Positions 26,033 through 35,500 of a stretch of DNA of 64,000 nucleotides are shown here, piece by piece. The stretch's first letter is position 1. The number at the start of each line of letters is the position of its first letter. The stretch is from Flavihumibacter stibioxidans (GTDB lineage: Bacteria; Bacteroidota; Bacteroidia; Chitinophagales; Chitinophagaceae), in NCBI RefSeq assembly GCF_014332695.1, contig NZ_MBUA01000023.1, positions 124,001 to 188,000 of the forward strand. The letters are read 5' to 3'. The position numbers and the translations under genes are program-made. Below the pieces are notes generated by a model. It saw nothing but the letters and a program-made list of their open reading frames with translations. It searched no databases and had not been told where the DNA came from.

Positions 26033-27826
26033 ATGGACCAGCCAACCAGACTTTTTGATTGCCTTCCCCTCCAGTTATCCAGGAATCCGGATGCCGTGAT
26101 GCTTTCTGCCAAGGAAAACGGGCAATGGCGCGAATTCACCGCAAAAGAAGTGGCTGAAACGGTCAATCATTTAAGTGCAGGATTGCTCAACATGGGCATC
26201 AGTTGCGGGGATATGACACCGGAAGGCAGGGATAAAATTGCCATCCTGTCAAAGAACCGCCCTGAATGGGTGATGGTGGACCTTGCCGTGCAGCAGATAG
26301 GTGCAATTCTTACCCCTGTTTACCCAACCATTAATGTCAAGGAACTGGAATTTGTACTGAATGATGCGCAGGTTAAAATGGCATTTGTCAATGATGAAGA
26401 ACTCTATCTTAAACTACTGAGCATTCAGCAGAAGGTTCCCAGCCTGCAGCATATATTCACTTTTGAACATGTGGCCAATGCGGTCCATTGGAAAGATCTC
26501 ATCCATAACAGCAGTCCTGAAACCATTGACCGGATAACATCCATCAGTGATAAAATCGGTTACGAGGACCTATTCACCATTATTTATACTTCCGGTACCA
26601 CCGGCACACCCAAGGGGGTGATGCTTTCGCATAAGAATGTATTGAGCAATGTATTAAGCAGCATCGAATCGGCCTTCCTTGAAATCGGGGTGGAAGGCCA
26701 GAAAGCCCTGAGTTTCCTGCCGCTGAACCACATTTTTGAAAGGATGGTTACCTATATCTACCTGTTTGCAGGAACATCCATTTATTATGCTGAAAGCCTT
26801 GAAACCATTGGGGACAACCTCAAGGAAGTAAAGCCAACCCTGTTCACAACGGTGCCCCGCCTGTTGGAAAAAGTCTACGAGAAGATCATGTTGAAAGGCA
26901 TGGAACTGACAGGGATCAAAAGAAAACTATTCTTCTGGGCGCATGATCTCGCAGACCGTTTTGAATTGCACAAAAACCAGGGATTCTGGTACAATACCCA
27001 ACTGGCACTGGCAAACAAACTGGTCTTCAGCAAATGGCGGGAAGGACTTGGCGGTAATATCAAGGCAATTGTCAGCGGAGGAGCCGCCTGCCAGGTGAAA
27101 CTGATCCGGATCTTTACAGCCGGCCAGATCGTCATTATGGAAGGATATGGACTGACTGAAACCTCACCGGTAATAGCAGTTAACCGTTTTGGTAAGGCCG
27201 GGCGCAGATTTGGCACGGTAGGTCCTTTGTTAAAAGGTGTGGAGGTGATGCTTGCTGAAGATGGTGAGATATTAAGCCGCGGACCGCATATTATGATGGG
27301 ATATTACAAACGCCCTGACCTGACGGCTGAAGTCATGAAAGAAGGCGGCTGGTTTTGCACCGGGGATATCGGCATCTGGGAAGAAAAGAAATTCCTGAAA
27401 ATCACCGACCGGAAAAAAGAAATGTTTAAAACCAGCGGTGGTAAATATGTCGCTCCCCTGCCCATTGAAAACAAACTGAAGGAGTCTCTTTACATAGAAC
27501 AGATGATTGTTATCGGCGCAGAGAAAAAATTCGTCGGTGCACTCATCGTGCCTTCATTTGGCAACCTGCGCGACTGGTGCAAGCACAACGGTGTTGAGTA
27601 TACGACCAATGAAGAGATCATTCATCATCCAAAGGTGATTGCAATGTTCAAGGACCTGGTTGAGAGCTTTAACAAATATTTTAACCAGGTTGAACAGATT
27701 AAAAAATTCGAACTGCTGCCGCAGGACTGGTCAATTGATACGGGGGAACTTACCCCCAAACTCAGCCTTAAAAGGAAGGTCATAATGGAAAAATACAAGG
27801 ACGCTATCGACAGGATATACGCCTGA
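26033..27826 (+). CDS. Long-chain fatty acid-CoA ligase
   Basis: AMP-forming acyl-CoA synthetase of the ACSL/FAA1 type, activating long-chain fatty acids; peripheral membrane protein. The AMP-binding P-loop YTSGTTGTPKGVMLSH (about residue 185), the A5 motif EGYGLTETSP, the A7 TGDIG and A8 KITDRKKEMFKTSGGKYVAP are present, with the C-terminal Lys in LSLKRK. About 597 aa matches bacterial FadD-like family members of the eukaryotic ACSL type. Start at ATG 26033; the upstream TTG in frame is ignored. Confidence 0.94.
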   Translation: MDQPTRLFDCLPLQLSRNPDAVMLSAKENGQWREFTAKEVAETVNHLSAGLLNMGISCGDMTPEGRDKIAILSKNRPEWVMVDLAVQQIGAILTPVYPTINVKELEFVLNDAQVKMAFVNDEELYLKLLSIQQKVPSLQHIFTFEHVANAVHWKDLIHNSSPETIDRITSISDKIGYEDLFTIIYTSGTTGTPKGVMLSHKNVLSNVLSSIESAFLEIGVEGQKALSFLPLNHIFERMVTYIYLFAGTSIYYAESLETIGDNLKEVKPTLFTTVPRLLEKVYEKIMLKGMELTGIKRKLFFWAHDLADRFELHKNQGFWYNTQLALANKLVFSKWREGLGGNIKAIVSGGAACQVKLIRIFTAGQIVIMEGYGLTETSPVIAVNRFGKAGRRFGTVGPLLKGVEVMLAEDGEILSRGPHIMMGYYKRPDLTAEVMKEGGWFCTGDIGIWEEKKFLKITDRKKEMFKTSGGKYVAPLPIENKLKESLYIEQMIVIGAEKKFVGALIVPSFGNLRDWCKHNGVEYTTNEEIIHHPKVIAMFKDLVESFNKYFNQVEQIKKFELLPQDWSIDTGELTPKLSLKRKVIMEKYKDAIDRIYA

Positions 27827-27874
27827 ACCTTGGATTTTACGAAAGGATTTGTATTTTGGGGACAAATTCAACCT

Positions 27875-28084
27875 ATGCTAACCAGAATACTGGCTTCGGC
27901 TCTCGTATTGGCGATCTTCACTGTTACAGGATGTACCCACAGGGTTATCGTTGTAAAACACCCCCCTCATCATAAGCGCATTCATCATCCGCATGGCGGA
28001 TTACCTCCCGGACATGCAAAAAAAGTATATGGCTCCAAGTCTGCCAGGAACCATGCACCCGGACATAAGAAAAAGCATCATTAA
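27875..28084 (+). CDS. Small His-rich lipoprotein
   Basis: 69 aa. A lipoprotein signal peptide (MLTRILASALVLAIFTVTGC) is followed by a short mature part made mainly of His, Lys, Pro and Gly (HPPHHKRIHHPHGG and GHKKKHH). It could bind divalent metal ions or simply be a disordered basic tail; unrecognised family. ATG at 27875, because the upstream TTG-started extension is not signal-like. 18 bp before the YrdB-like gene. Confidence 0.65.
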   Translation: MLTRILASALVLAIFTVTGCTHRVIVVKHPPHHKRIHHPHGGLPPGHAKKVYGSKSARNHAPGHKKKHH

Positions 28085-28102
28085 TCATAGGTCCCGGGAA
28101 TC

Positions 28103-28465
28103 ATGAGTAATAACCCATTAAACCTGGCAATCAGGTTTCTGCTGGAGTTATATGCCCTCTTCGCTTTTGGAAAATGGGCCTGGGTAACCCATGAAGGGTG
28201 GTTAAAATACCTGCTGGTGATTCTCATACCTTTATTGGCTGCTGCTGCCTGGGGAATCTTCAGGGTACCCGGTGATCCCGGTAATGCACCTGTGGCCATT
28301 CCCGGCCGGATGCGCCTTGTTCTTGAATCCCTGTTTTTCGGATTGGCAGCATTCCTTTTATACCGGTCAGGTGCAGAAAGGGCGGCCCTGATCTTTACCG
28401 CCATTCTTTTAGTGCATTATGTCATTTCTTATGACAGGATAGCCTGGCTGCTGACAAAAAAATAA
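28103..28465 (+). CDS. YrdB-family (DUF2568) membrane protein
   Basis: 120 aa, four transmembrane helices, DUF2568/YrdB family: FLLELYALFAFGKWAW in helix 1, then AAAAWGIFRVPGDPG as the typical loop, LESLFFGLAAFLLY and AILLVHYVISYDRIAWLL. Function unknown. It converges with the PepSY gene (end points touch at 28465/28466). Confidence 0.8.
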   Translation: MSNNPLNLAIRFLLELYALFAFGKWAWVTHEGWLKYLLVILIPLLAAAAWGIFRVPGDPGNAPVAIPGRMRLVLESLFFGLAAFLLYRSGAERAALIFTAILLVHYVISYDRIAWLLTKK

Positions 28466-29023
28466 TCAGGAAGAATGTTTGCGCATCTGCTTTGGACCAT
28501 ACCATAACCAGAATCCGGAAACGGAAAAGAGAACAAGCGCCAATCCCATCAGGGTAGTATATATCAATTTGAAAATGCCTGAATTCAAGCCAAGTATTTC
28601 ATCCATGTAAGTACCGTCGTGAATATGTTCGATAAAATCACCACGGCGTTTCTCTTCCTTCAAAATCGCGCCAGTGGCCAGGTCTACCTGTATGGCATCA
28701 TACCCGTTGAGGAAAAGCATTTTGGCAATGCCTTTGTCAGGCCTGACATCAATCCGGTCAATTTTATTATTGCCATTGCCTGTCATTCCAATATAATGCT
28801 TCATGGCGATCGAATTCAGGCTGTCGAGCGGCAACCAGCTTTTACTGTCCGAAGATGTTCCGGTACTGGTTGTTGCCAGCAGGTATCCGCCTGAATTTTT
28901 TTTCCATCCCAGGATGGCTCCGGTCAGACCAACCAGGATGAAGAATATAAAAAGGGCAATACCAGTCAGGCGATGGACCTTCCTGGTAAGCCGTAAAATC
29001 TTTGCCTGTGAGGATCTGCTCAT
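28466..29023 (-). CDS. PepSY-associated transmembrane-helix protein
   Basis: PepSY_TM-like protein. Helix 1 (HRLTGIALFIFFILVGLTGAILGW) after a basic N terminus, a periplasmic PepSY-type domain (about 55-145) with GLATGAILKEEKRRGDFIEHIHDGTY-like features, and a C-terminal helix (LIYTTLMGLALVLFSVSGFWLWYGP). Such proteins are often next to TonB-dependent siderophore receptors and may act as accessory ferric reductases. Directly follows the TonB receptor gene (22 bp from its stop, or 3 bp if the ATG at 29041 is used). Start 29023 matches the usual basic-then-helix N terminus. Confidence 0.82.
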   Translation of the reverse strand: MSRSSQAKILRLTRKVHRLTGIALFIFFILVGLTGAILGWKKNSGGYLLATTSTGTSSDSKSWLPLDSLNSIAMKHYIGMTGNGNNKIDRIDVRPDKGIAKMLFLNGYDAIQVDLATGAILKEEKRRGDFIEHIHDGTYMDEILGLNSGIFKLIYTTLMGLALVLFSVSGFWLWYGPKQMRKHSS

Positions 29024-29044
29024 CAGGCAAAGATAACCCATCAC

Positions 29045-31621
29045 TTATTCCATTGACTGCATTCCCTCATTCATACTCCTCATATTTTTTCGCTTGAAGA
29101 GAGACATATCAACCTTACCGAACCGGTAAGCCAGCGTAAACCTGACCATCTGGGGATCACGCAGCCTGGATACATCCTGCCTGAAATAATCATTATAGGA
29201 ATATTGCTGCATTTTCCTGGTCCTGAAAATATCATTGAAGCTAAGTGTGGCAGAAACCGCATTATTCTTCAGGAAGCTTTTCTTAATGGCAATATCCACG
29301 CCGTAATTTGCTTTGATATAACCTTGTGAAGCACTCATGGCAGACATCATTGGCGGACCAAAGCCGGTACTCTGGTTAACAGGCAGGTTGGTCTTCGACT
29401 GGTAGGTAGCACTCAGTTGTATATTAAAGCTTTTCGGCAGTTTAAATGTGTTATTCCATTTACCGAACATACTCCACATATCATCCGTGGCCGTGCCTGA
29501 TTTTTCTTCAGTATTGATTTTACTGTTGTACAGGTTTATATTGGTTGTCATGTCCCACCATTTGGCAAGTGGATTAACCGAAGTAAGTTCAACACCAAAA
29601 CTCCTGCTGCTATTGGCATTTATGAATGAATTGACCAGCACTTCCTTTTCAAGGACGTTGTCATATTGCATCTCCTGGTACCTTGTAATCAGGTTATCGG
29701 TATACTTGTAATAAGTTGAAGCAAGGAAACTGTGATTACCCGCAAATGTTTTTGAATAGGTCATCTCAAGTGACTGGGTGAATTCCGGTACCAGGTTGGA
29801 GTTTCCCCTGGTAATATTCAGGGGATCTGTGTAATCAGTAAATGGAATCAACTGAAAAAAGTTAGGCCGGTTGATCCGCCTGCTGTAACTGAACTGAAGT
29901 TGCTGATTGTTTTTCAGCTGCTGGTTGAGGGAAACGGAAGGGAACAGGCTTACCGGGTACTTATTGGTGAACGATTCTCCTGTATTGGTGATTTCACCGT
30001 TGTATTCCGAACTCTCCGCACGAAGTCCCACCTGGTATCCAAAACTTTTAATGGTATTGGAAACAGACACATAGGCAGCATACACATTGTCGGAGTTTTT
30101 ATAATGGGTGCTTGCATTTTCCAACAGTTGAAACTCATTTGTACCCTGGTTGAGCAGGTAGTTATCAATATCCGTAGCGGTATTGCGAAGCTGGGCCCTG
30201 ACACCTGTTTCAATTTTTGCTTTACCCTTTAATGGCCTCACATAATCAGCCTGGATGGTAATAAACCTGTTCTTACCGGTATTGTCGAGCTTTTGTTCCT
30301 GAAAACCGTTGATTTCTTCCTCTTTTGTGGTGAAAAAATCAGTATGGTAAAGAGAGTTGGCGCTGTTTTTTCCTGAGAAAATATTCAGGTCGGCTGTCAG
30401 TTCTTCCCCCTCACGTGGAAACAGTTGTTTCAAACCAAGTTGTAATCCCGTTCCGTTAAAAATACGGCTGCCGCTGGTGTTACGTTCCGAGTAACTGCTG
30501 GTGGTTCCGCTTTCATACAACGAATCCGTAGTTGTTGCCATAAAATCAGATGGATTCATTTCACCCCTGACCTTTACCCCGCCAATGGAGATGGTCGTCC
30601 TGTTGGTGACAAAATAATCAAAGCCTACGCGTCCGAACATGAACTGGCCATTATTCCGGTTATTGGTTGACTGAAAAATGCTGGTTGCCGGAACCTCGGC
30701 AAAATTGATCCGGTCGGTGCTTCCGGTACTGCGTCCCTTGTTCTGGTTCACCATGGCATTGGCGGTAAAGTTGAACTTCTGCTGTCTCAGGCTGATATCG
30801 CCACCGCCGCTTATTGCGCCGTATTTATCAATTCCGGCCTGAAGGTTACCGTTATACCCGGTTTTTTTATTCTTCTTCAGCACTATATTGAGGATACCGG
30901 CATTACCACCCGAAGCATCAAATTTCGCAGAAGGATTGGTAATCACTTCAACGCTTTCAATGGTATTGGCCGGAATCTGGTCAAGTGATAATGTGGTGGG
31001 TCTTCCATCCAGGAAGAGTTGTGGCTGGGCATTGCGCATGGTTACATTGCCATCAATGTCCACCTGAACAGATGGTACATTTTTCATAACGTCTATTGCC
31101 GTACCACCAGCGCTTACTATATCCTTTTCCACACTGAATATTTTCTTTTCACCATCCATCCTGATCAGGGGCTTGCTCGCGGTAACCGTTACGGTTTCCA
31201 ACTGAACAATTTCTTTTGTCAGTTTAATATTTCCAAGGTCTTTGGAAAGATTGCCTGCACCTTTCCCGAAACTGATCGCCTGTTCTGCGGGAGTGAAACC
31301 AAGTGCTGAAATCTTAAGCTTTAAAGCTCCTCTCAGCGGAATATCCGAAAACCTGAAATCACCGTTTGCCTTGGTGACCCCTCCGGTCAGCAGTACATCC
31401 TTCATTTTTTTTGTCAGGGTATCAGGCACGGTACCCATTACCATCACAGATACATCAGCCACAGGTTTTCCGTCGGCGTCCACGATTTTTCCATAGACCT
31501 GTCCGGTCATGGATCCTGGAAACATGGTCCCGGCAGGCATACCTGCAGGTGGGTTACCCTGCTGTGCAATGGCAACTGTGGTAACCAGTATAATGTTGAG
31601 AAGAAAGAGTAACCGTTTCAT
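29045..31621 (-). CDS. TonB-dependent outer membrane receptor (OMP_b-brl_3 type)
   Basis: Outer-membrane beta-barrel receptor of the carboxypeptidase-regulatory/plug family. Signal peptide MKRLLFLLNIILVTTVAIAQ, a Gly/Pro/Met-rich linker, CarboxypepD_reg domain (about 40-130), a plug with LETVTVTASKPLIRMDGEKK and VEVITNPSAKFDASGGNAGI, and an outer membrane protein beta-barrel domain to residue 858. No SusD partner. Upstream lie a LytTR regulator and its kinase (same strand, 110 bp gap with a -7 element), downstream a PepSY protein. This suggests regulated uptake, possibly of iron chelates. Substrate unknown. Confidence 0.92.
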   Translation of the reverse strand: MKRLLFLLNIILVTTVAIAQQGNPPAGMPAGTMFPGSMTGQVYGKIVDADGKPVADVSVMVMGTVPDTLTKKMKDVLLTGGVTKANGDFRFSDIPLRGALKLKISALGFTPAEQAISFGKGAGNLSKDLGNIKLTKEIVQLETVTVTASKPLIRMDGEKKIFSVEKDIVSAGGTAIDVMKNVPSVQVDIDGNVTMRNAQPQLFLDGRPTTLSLDQIPANTIESVEVITNPSAKFDASGGNAGILNIVLKKNKKTGYNGNLQAGIDKYGAISGGGDISLRQQKFNFTANAMVNQNKGRSTGSTDRINFAEVPATSIFQSTNNRNNGQFMFGRVGFDYFVTNRTTISIGGVKVRGEMNPSDFMATTTDSLYESGTTSSYSERNTSGSRIFNGTGLQLGLKQLFPREGEELTADLNIFSGKNSANSLYHTDFFTTKEEEINGFQEQKLDNTGKNRFITIQADYVRPLKGKAKIETGVRAQLRNTATDIDNYLLNQGTNEFQLLENASTHYKNSDNVYAAYVSVSNTIKSFGYQVGLRAESSEYNGEITNTGESFTNKYPVSLFPSVSLNQQLKNNQQLQFSYSRRINRPNFFQLIPFTDYTDPLNITRGNSNLVPEFTQSLEMTYSKTFAGNHSFLASTYYKYTDNLITRYQEMQYDNVLEKEVLVNSFINANSSRSFGVELTSVNPLAKWWDMTTNINLYNSKINTEEKSGTATDDMWSMFGKWNNTFKLPKSFNIQLSATYQSKTNLPVNQSTGFGPPMMSAMSASQGYIKANYGVDIAIKKSFLKNNAVSATLSFNDIFRTRKMQQYSYNDYFRQDVSRLRDPQMVRFTLAYRFGKVDMSLFKRKNMRSMNEGMQSME

Positions 31622-31639
31622 TGTTTTGATATTATTCAC

Positions 31640-31647
31640 CAAAACTA
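31640..31647 (-). promoter_or_regulatory. -7 promoter element (TAGTTTTG) of the TonB receptor gene
   Basis: Exact TAnnTTTG match on the minus strand, 18 nt before the ATG at 31621; suggests the receptor is transcribed separately from the LytTR gene, which ends at 31732. Confidence 0.45.
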
Positions 31648-31731
31648 ACCAGTGCCGGCCGGTTGTTCCGGCAAATGAGACGATCCTCAAAAAAGTTGCG
31701 ACCTACCTGAAAATTGAGCGAAACGGCAAAC

Positions 31732-32445
31732 TCAGGATTGTTTGCCTGTGATGAGGGAGATGGTATCACGATAGTTTTCACCAACAGGTATTTCCATCGG
31801 GCCGATAAAAATACTGTTCTTGCGGATAGCGGTCACCTGGTCCTTTGATACGATAAATGACTTATGCACCCTGATAAAGCGGTCAGCCGGGAGGTCCTCT
31901 TCAAGTTGTTTCATACTCATACGTGTAACAACGGGTTTGGAAGAACTTTTAAGGTTGATCCTTACATAATCCTTCAGGGATTCAATCCACAATATATCCG
32001 TGTACAATATTTTAAGCAGGCTGTAATCAACATTCACAAAAAAATAGTCGGCACTGTTATTGCCAACTGCCCCCTGCTTTTGTTTCCTGAGATCATGCAG
32101 TTCCCTCGCCTTGTTACAGGCTTTTATGAAGCGGTCAAGGGAGACCGGCTTAACGAGATAATCAACCACATCAAGGTCAAATCCTTCGAGGGCATATTTT
32201 TCATAAGCAGTGATCAGTATAAACAAAGGCTTACTGGCAAGACTCCTGATAAATTGAAGGCCTGTAAGCCCCGGCATCTGGATATCCAGGAATACAAGGT
32301 CAACAGGTTGTTCCTCCATGATACGCATGGCTTCCAATGGATTTTCGCAGGCCGCCACCAACTGGAGGAATGGCAGTTTGGAAATATTATCCTCCAGCAA
32401 TTCAAGGGCAAGAGGTTCATCGTCTATGGCAATACATTTCAGCAT
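31732..32445 (-). CDS. LytTR-family response regulator
   Basis: Receiver domain (about 1-120) with D8/D9 acidic pair (IDDEP), phosphoacceptor Asp in LVFLDIQMPGLTG and K in YLVKPVSL, then a LytTR DNA-binding domain (about 135-237) with IRVHKSFIVSKDQV. Stop and start with the kinase gene overlap by one base (32445), so they are co-translated. Likely controls the adjacent receptor gene; the target site is not identified. Confidence 0.94.
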   Translation of the reverse strand: MLKCIAIDDEPLALELLEDNISKLPFLQLVAACENPLEAMRIMEEQPVDLVFLDIQMPGLTGLQFIRSLASKPLFILITAYEKYALEGFDLDVVDYLVKPVSLDRFIKACNKARELHDLRKQKQGAVGNNSADYFFVNVDYSLLKILYTDILWIESLKDYVRINLKSSSKPVVTRMSMKQLEEDLPADRFIRVHKSFIVSKDQVTAIRKNSIFIGPMEIPVGENYRDTISLITGKQS

Positions 32446-33482
32446 CAGGATAGTATTATGTTCAGTGTAACTGTAAACCAGCCGTCCTTTTTATCTACAT
32501 CCAGGCTATGGTTCTTTCCATATAAAAGGTTCAGCCTTCTTTTGACATTGGCCAGCCCTATTCCGGAAGTTTTATCCTTGATTTCAAAACTCTCTTCGCT
32601 GTACCTGTTGCGGACATTGAATTGCAGCCGGTTGTTTTTTGCGCTCAGTACAATATCGATGCCGGCATTTTCCACCAGTCCGGTTCCATGCTTGAAGGCA
32701 TTCTCCACAAAAGGAATCAGCAGCATGGGTTCTATTTCATAACTGCGATCCACATCCGAAAAGTCGGAATGGATGAAAATGTTTTTACTGATGCGCTGTT
32801 TTTGCAGGTCAATATAACTTTCGAGGTATTCGATTTCCTTTTCCAGTGAAACCTTTTCTCCTTCCACATCGTAGAGCATATACCGCATCAGTGAGGAGAG
32901 TTTGATCAGGGAGGGTTCCAGGAGGTCGGATTTTTTTCTTGCCAGCGCCACCATATTATTGAGCACATTGAACATAAAATGAGGGCTCACCTGCGAGCGC
33001 AGCAGGCTGAGTTCGGTTTTCAGGTTTTCGTTTTCCTTTTCATCGGCCAGTTTATCTGCCCTGATCCTGTCTATACCCATCCTGATGGCCGTACTGGTGG
33101 CCAGCGTAAAGATGAAAATAAAAAATGTAACGAGAATATGTATGCGCATGCTGAAATGATCGGAGTCCCGCAGCCATATGGAATTTATCCAGCCGATAGC
33201 CAGGTAGATAATGAACAACAGTACCAGTGTCAGGACATAGGCAGGAAATTTTCTTTTATACAGAACCCGTGGAATAAAGACCATGGCATTCAGGTAAAAA
33301 AGCAATACCCAGAAGAGGTTATTGACTACATAAAATAAGGATACCCCGGAAGATGACTCCGGTTTTCCGGCAGGCTGGTGCTGGCCCGGCCTTAACAGGA
33401 AGGGAAGGGAAAACAGCAATATCCAGGCTACCACCTGCAACAATACCATTAACCATTTCCTGCTGAACAGGTTCTTTGACAT
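32445..33482 (-). CDS. LytS-like sensor histidine kinase
   Basis: Membrane sensor kinase of the His_kinase/LytS class. Four transmembrane helices in the first 140 residues (no sensory loop of note), then the H-box LLRSQVSPHFMFNVLNN and a HATPase domain with LLIPFVENAFKHG (N box) and SGIGLANVKRRL (G box). Pairs with the LytTR regulator by 1-bp overlap. A near-consensus -7 (TAATTTTC) ends 4 nt before the ATG. Confidence 0.93.
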   Translation of the reverse strand: MSKNLFSRKWLMVLLQVVAWILLFSLPFLLRPGQHQPAGKPESSSGVSLFYVVNNLFWVLLFYLNAMVFIPRVLYKRKFPAYVLTLVLLFIIYLAIGWINSIWLRDSDHFSMRIHILVTFFIFIFTLATSTAIRMGIDRIRADKLADEKENENLKTELSLLRSQVSPHFMFNVLNNMVALARKKSDLLEPSLIKLSSLMRYMLYDVEGEKVSLEKEIEYLESYIDLQKQRISKNIFIHSDFSDVDRSYEIEPMLLIPFVENAFKHGTGLVENAGIDIVLSAKNNRLQFNVRNRYSEESFEIKDKTSGIGLANVKRRLNLLYGKNHSLDVDKKDGWFTVTLNIILS

Positions 33483-33581
33483 GAACGAAAATTAATTCAT
33501 TTGGCCTGAAAGAAGCCATGAGGGCAGAAAAATGCGCCGAATGGGGAAAAACCTGAGACAAACAGGCCTGTTGTCAATCGA

Positions 33582-34418
33582 CTATTCCGGCTTAGCCAGT
33601 TCAATGCCATGTTCCTTTATATTGATCAGGCGTTGTTTATAAAGGGTTCCCAGTGCCATTTTGAAGGTTTTCTTGCTCATTGCGAATTGCGCATAGATAT
33701 CATCCGGATCGGACTTGTCGTGGTAGGGCAGGAAACCGCCGCTTGCCTGCAGCATATCAAGAATCTTACCTGCTTCACCGCCAATCCGCTGGTAGCCTGG
33801 CTCGCCAAGTGCCACATCAATTTTATTCTCTTCCCGGATGGCCTTGATGAATCCTTTTGTCCGGTCACCAACCTGGATATTCCTGTAGATTTCGTTGAAG
33901 TGAAGCACACCGGTGTGCCTGCCATTGATGATTACCGTATACCCGATGTCGGTGCGACGGTAAACAATGAGGTCAACCACATCTTTTTCTTTAACGGTGA
34001 GTTCGTCATTACTCAGGAAGGGCTCTATTTTTTCAGTAGCCGCTACCCTTCCTGTCTGTTCATCAATATATATTTTAACAATATAGGTACCACCCGTGCG
34101 CATCGCCATTAACTGCTTGGACTTGGGCACAAAGATGTCCTTCATGAGTCCCCAGTCGAGGAAGGCTCCCTGCTTGGTAACAGAAACCGCTTTCAATGGT
34201 ACGATGTCACCCACCACCCCGAAAGGTTCCTGCGTGGTTGCTATCAGGCGATCCTCCGAGTCGTGGTAAATAAATACCCTGACCTCGTCACCGGGCTTGA
34301 GACCGGCAGGAACGAATCTCTTTGGAAGTAAAATGCCCTCCTTCCCATCGTCCAGAAAAACGCCGAAATCAACTGCACGCAGTACTTTTAAGGTATTGTA
34401 TTGACCTACCTGGATCAT
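33582..34418 (-). CDS. CvfB-like S1 RNA-binding protein
   Basis: S1-domain regulator of the CvfB/YitL family. N-terminal S1-like repeats (about 1-140, with VDFGVFLDDGKEGILLPKRF), a canonical S1 domain (about 145-210, GRHTGVLHFNEIYRNIQVGD) and a C-terminal winged-helix (FAMSKKTFKMALGTLYKQRL). CvfB in Staphylococcus binds RNA and affects virulence gene expression. 278 aa is normal. ATG at 34418 (MIQVGQYN) is chosen over the upstream extension. A TACCTTTG -7 lies at 34444. Confidence 0.9.
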   Translation of the reverse strand: MIQVGQYNTLKVLRAVDFGVFLDDGKEGILLPKRFVPAGLKPGDEVRVFIYHDSEDRLIATTQEPFGVVGDIVPLKAVSVTKQGAFLDWGLMKDIFVPKSKQLMAMRTGGTYIVKIYIDEQTGRVAATEKIEPFLSNDELTVKEKDVVDLIVYRRTDIGYTVIINGRHTGVLHFNEIYRNIQVGDRTKGFIKAIREENKIDVALGEPGYQRIGGEAGKILDMLQASGGFLPYHDKSDPDDIYAQFAMSKKTFKMALGTLYKQRLINIKEHGIELAKPE

Positions 34419-34443
34419 AAAATGCTTAGTATTTAATTCACGG

Positions 34444-34451
34444 CAAAGGTA
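34444..34451 (-). promoter_or_regulatory. -7 promoter element (TACCTTTG) of the cvfB-like gene
   Basis: Exact TAnnTTTG match on the minus strand, 25 nt before the ATG at 34418. Confidence 0.4.
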
Positions 34452-34547
34452 ACGCAAATAAGCCCCGGGACTTATTTATGTAAAAATCCAAAGAAATAAT
34501 CCTAAATACCTTTCTGCCGGGTAAATTCGTGTTACTGAATTAGAACC

Positions 34548-35387
34548 ATGGAAAAAAATCATGTGATCAGGATCAAATGCAGGGACCGGAAAGGTTTGAT
34601 AGCCGGCATTTCAGGTGCAATGTTCAAACATGGCCACAATATCCTTGTGATGAAAGAGTTCGTGGAAACAGAAACAGAAACCTTTTTTGCCCGCCTTGAG
34701 ATTTCCGGAGATCTTAACGCCGACCTGATATATTTTGAACTGGCCGCCCTCCTGCCTGAAGGCGCGGAAATAAATATCATTCCCCGCCAGAAAAAAAACA
34801 TAGTCATCCTGGTTACAAAGGAGCATCATTGCCTCAGCGATCTGCTCATTCGTTATTACTTTAATGAACTGCACGCCAATGTGCAGGCTGTTATTGGGAA
34901 TTACAACAGCCTGCAACCATTTACCCAAAAGTTTCACATCCCCTTTCACCTGGTAAGCCATGAACATATTACCAGGGAACAATTCGAAAGGAACATACTG
35001 GACATACTGGAACAATACAAACCCGATTACCTGGTGCTCGCGAAATTCATGCGTATTCTGTCACCCGAATTTGTTACCAGGTATAACGAAAGGATCATTA
35101 ATATCCACCACTCCTTTCTTCCGGCATTTATCGGCGCCAATCCATATAAAAAAGCATATGAGCGTGGTGTTAAACTCATCGGGGCAACAGCACATATTGT
35201 AAACAATGACCTTGATGAAGGTCCGATCATCACACAACAGATCATTCCCGTAAAACACGATGATGACCTGCGTGATATGATAGAAGCCGGACATGAAGTG
35301 GAGAAGGCTGTACTGGCGGAAGCGCTGAAAATGGTCCTGGAAGACCGGATATTTGTGTCCGGCAACAAGACAATTATTTTCTCCTGA
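34548..35387 (+). CDS. purU: Formyltetrahydrofolate deformylase
   Basis: Hydrolyses 10-formyl-THF to formate and THF, supplying formate and balancing one-carbon pools. N-terminal ACT domain (about 5-85, IKCRDRKGLIAGISG) and a C-terminal formyl transferase fold (about 88-279) with the catalytic set: Asn/His in INIHHSFLPAFIGANPYKKA and Asp in NNDLDEGPII. 279 aa is normal. Monocistronic. Confidence 0.95.
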   Translation: MEKNHVIRIKCRDRKGLIAGISGAMFKHGHNILVMKEFVETETETFFARLEISGDLNADLIYFELAALLPEGAEINIIPRQKKNIVILVTKEHHCLSDLLIRYYFNELHANVQAVIGNYNSLQPFTQKFHIPFHLVSHEHITREQFERNILDILEQYKPDYLVLAKFMRILSPEFVTRYNERIINIHHSFLPAFIGANPYKKAYERGVKLIGATAHIVNNDLDEGPIITQQIIPVKHDDDLRDMIEAGHEVEKAVLAEALKMVLEDRIFVSGNKTIIFS

Positions 35388-35500
35388 TTAACCCTGTTTT
35401 CTTTTAACCGGCCCGGCTCCAACACCGCATCCGGACGGAATCAGGGAACAACCTGATGAATGGCAGGGAAATCCGGAAAACTAAACTGAATTTTGTACCC

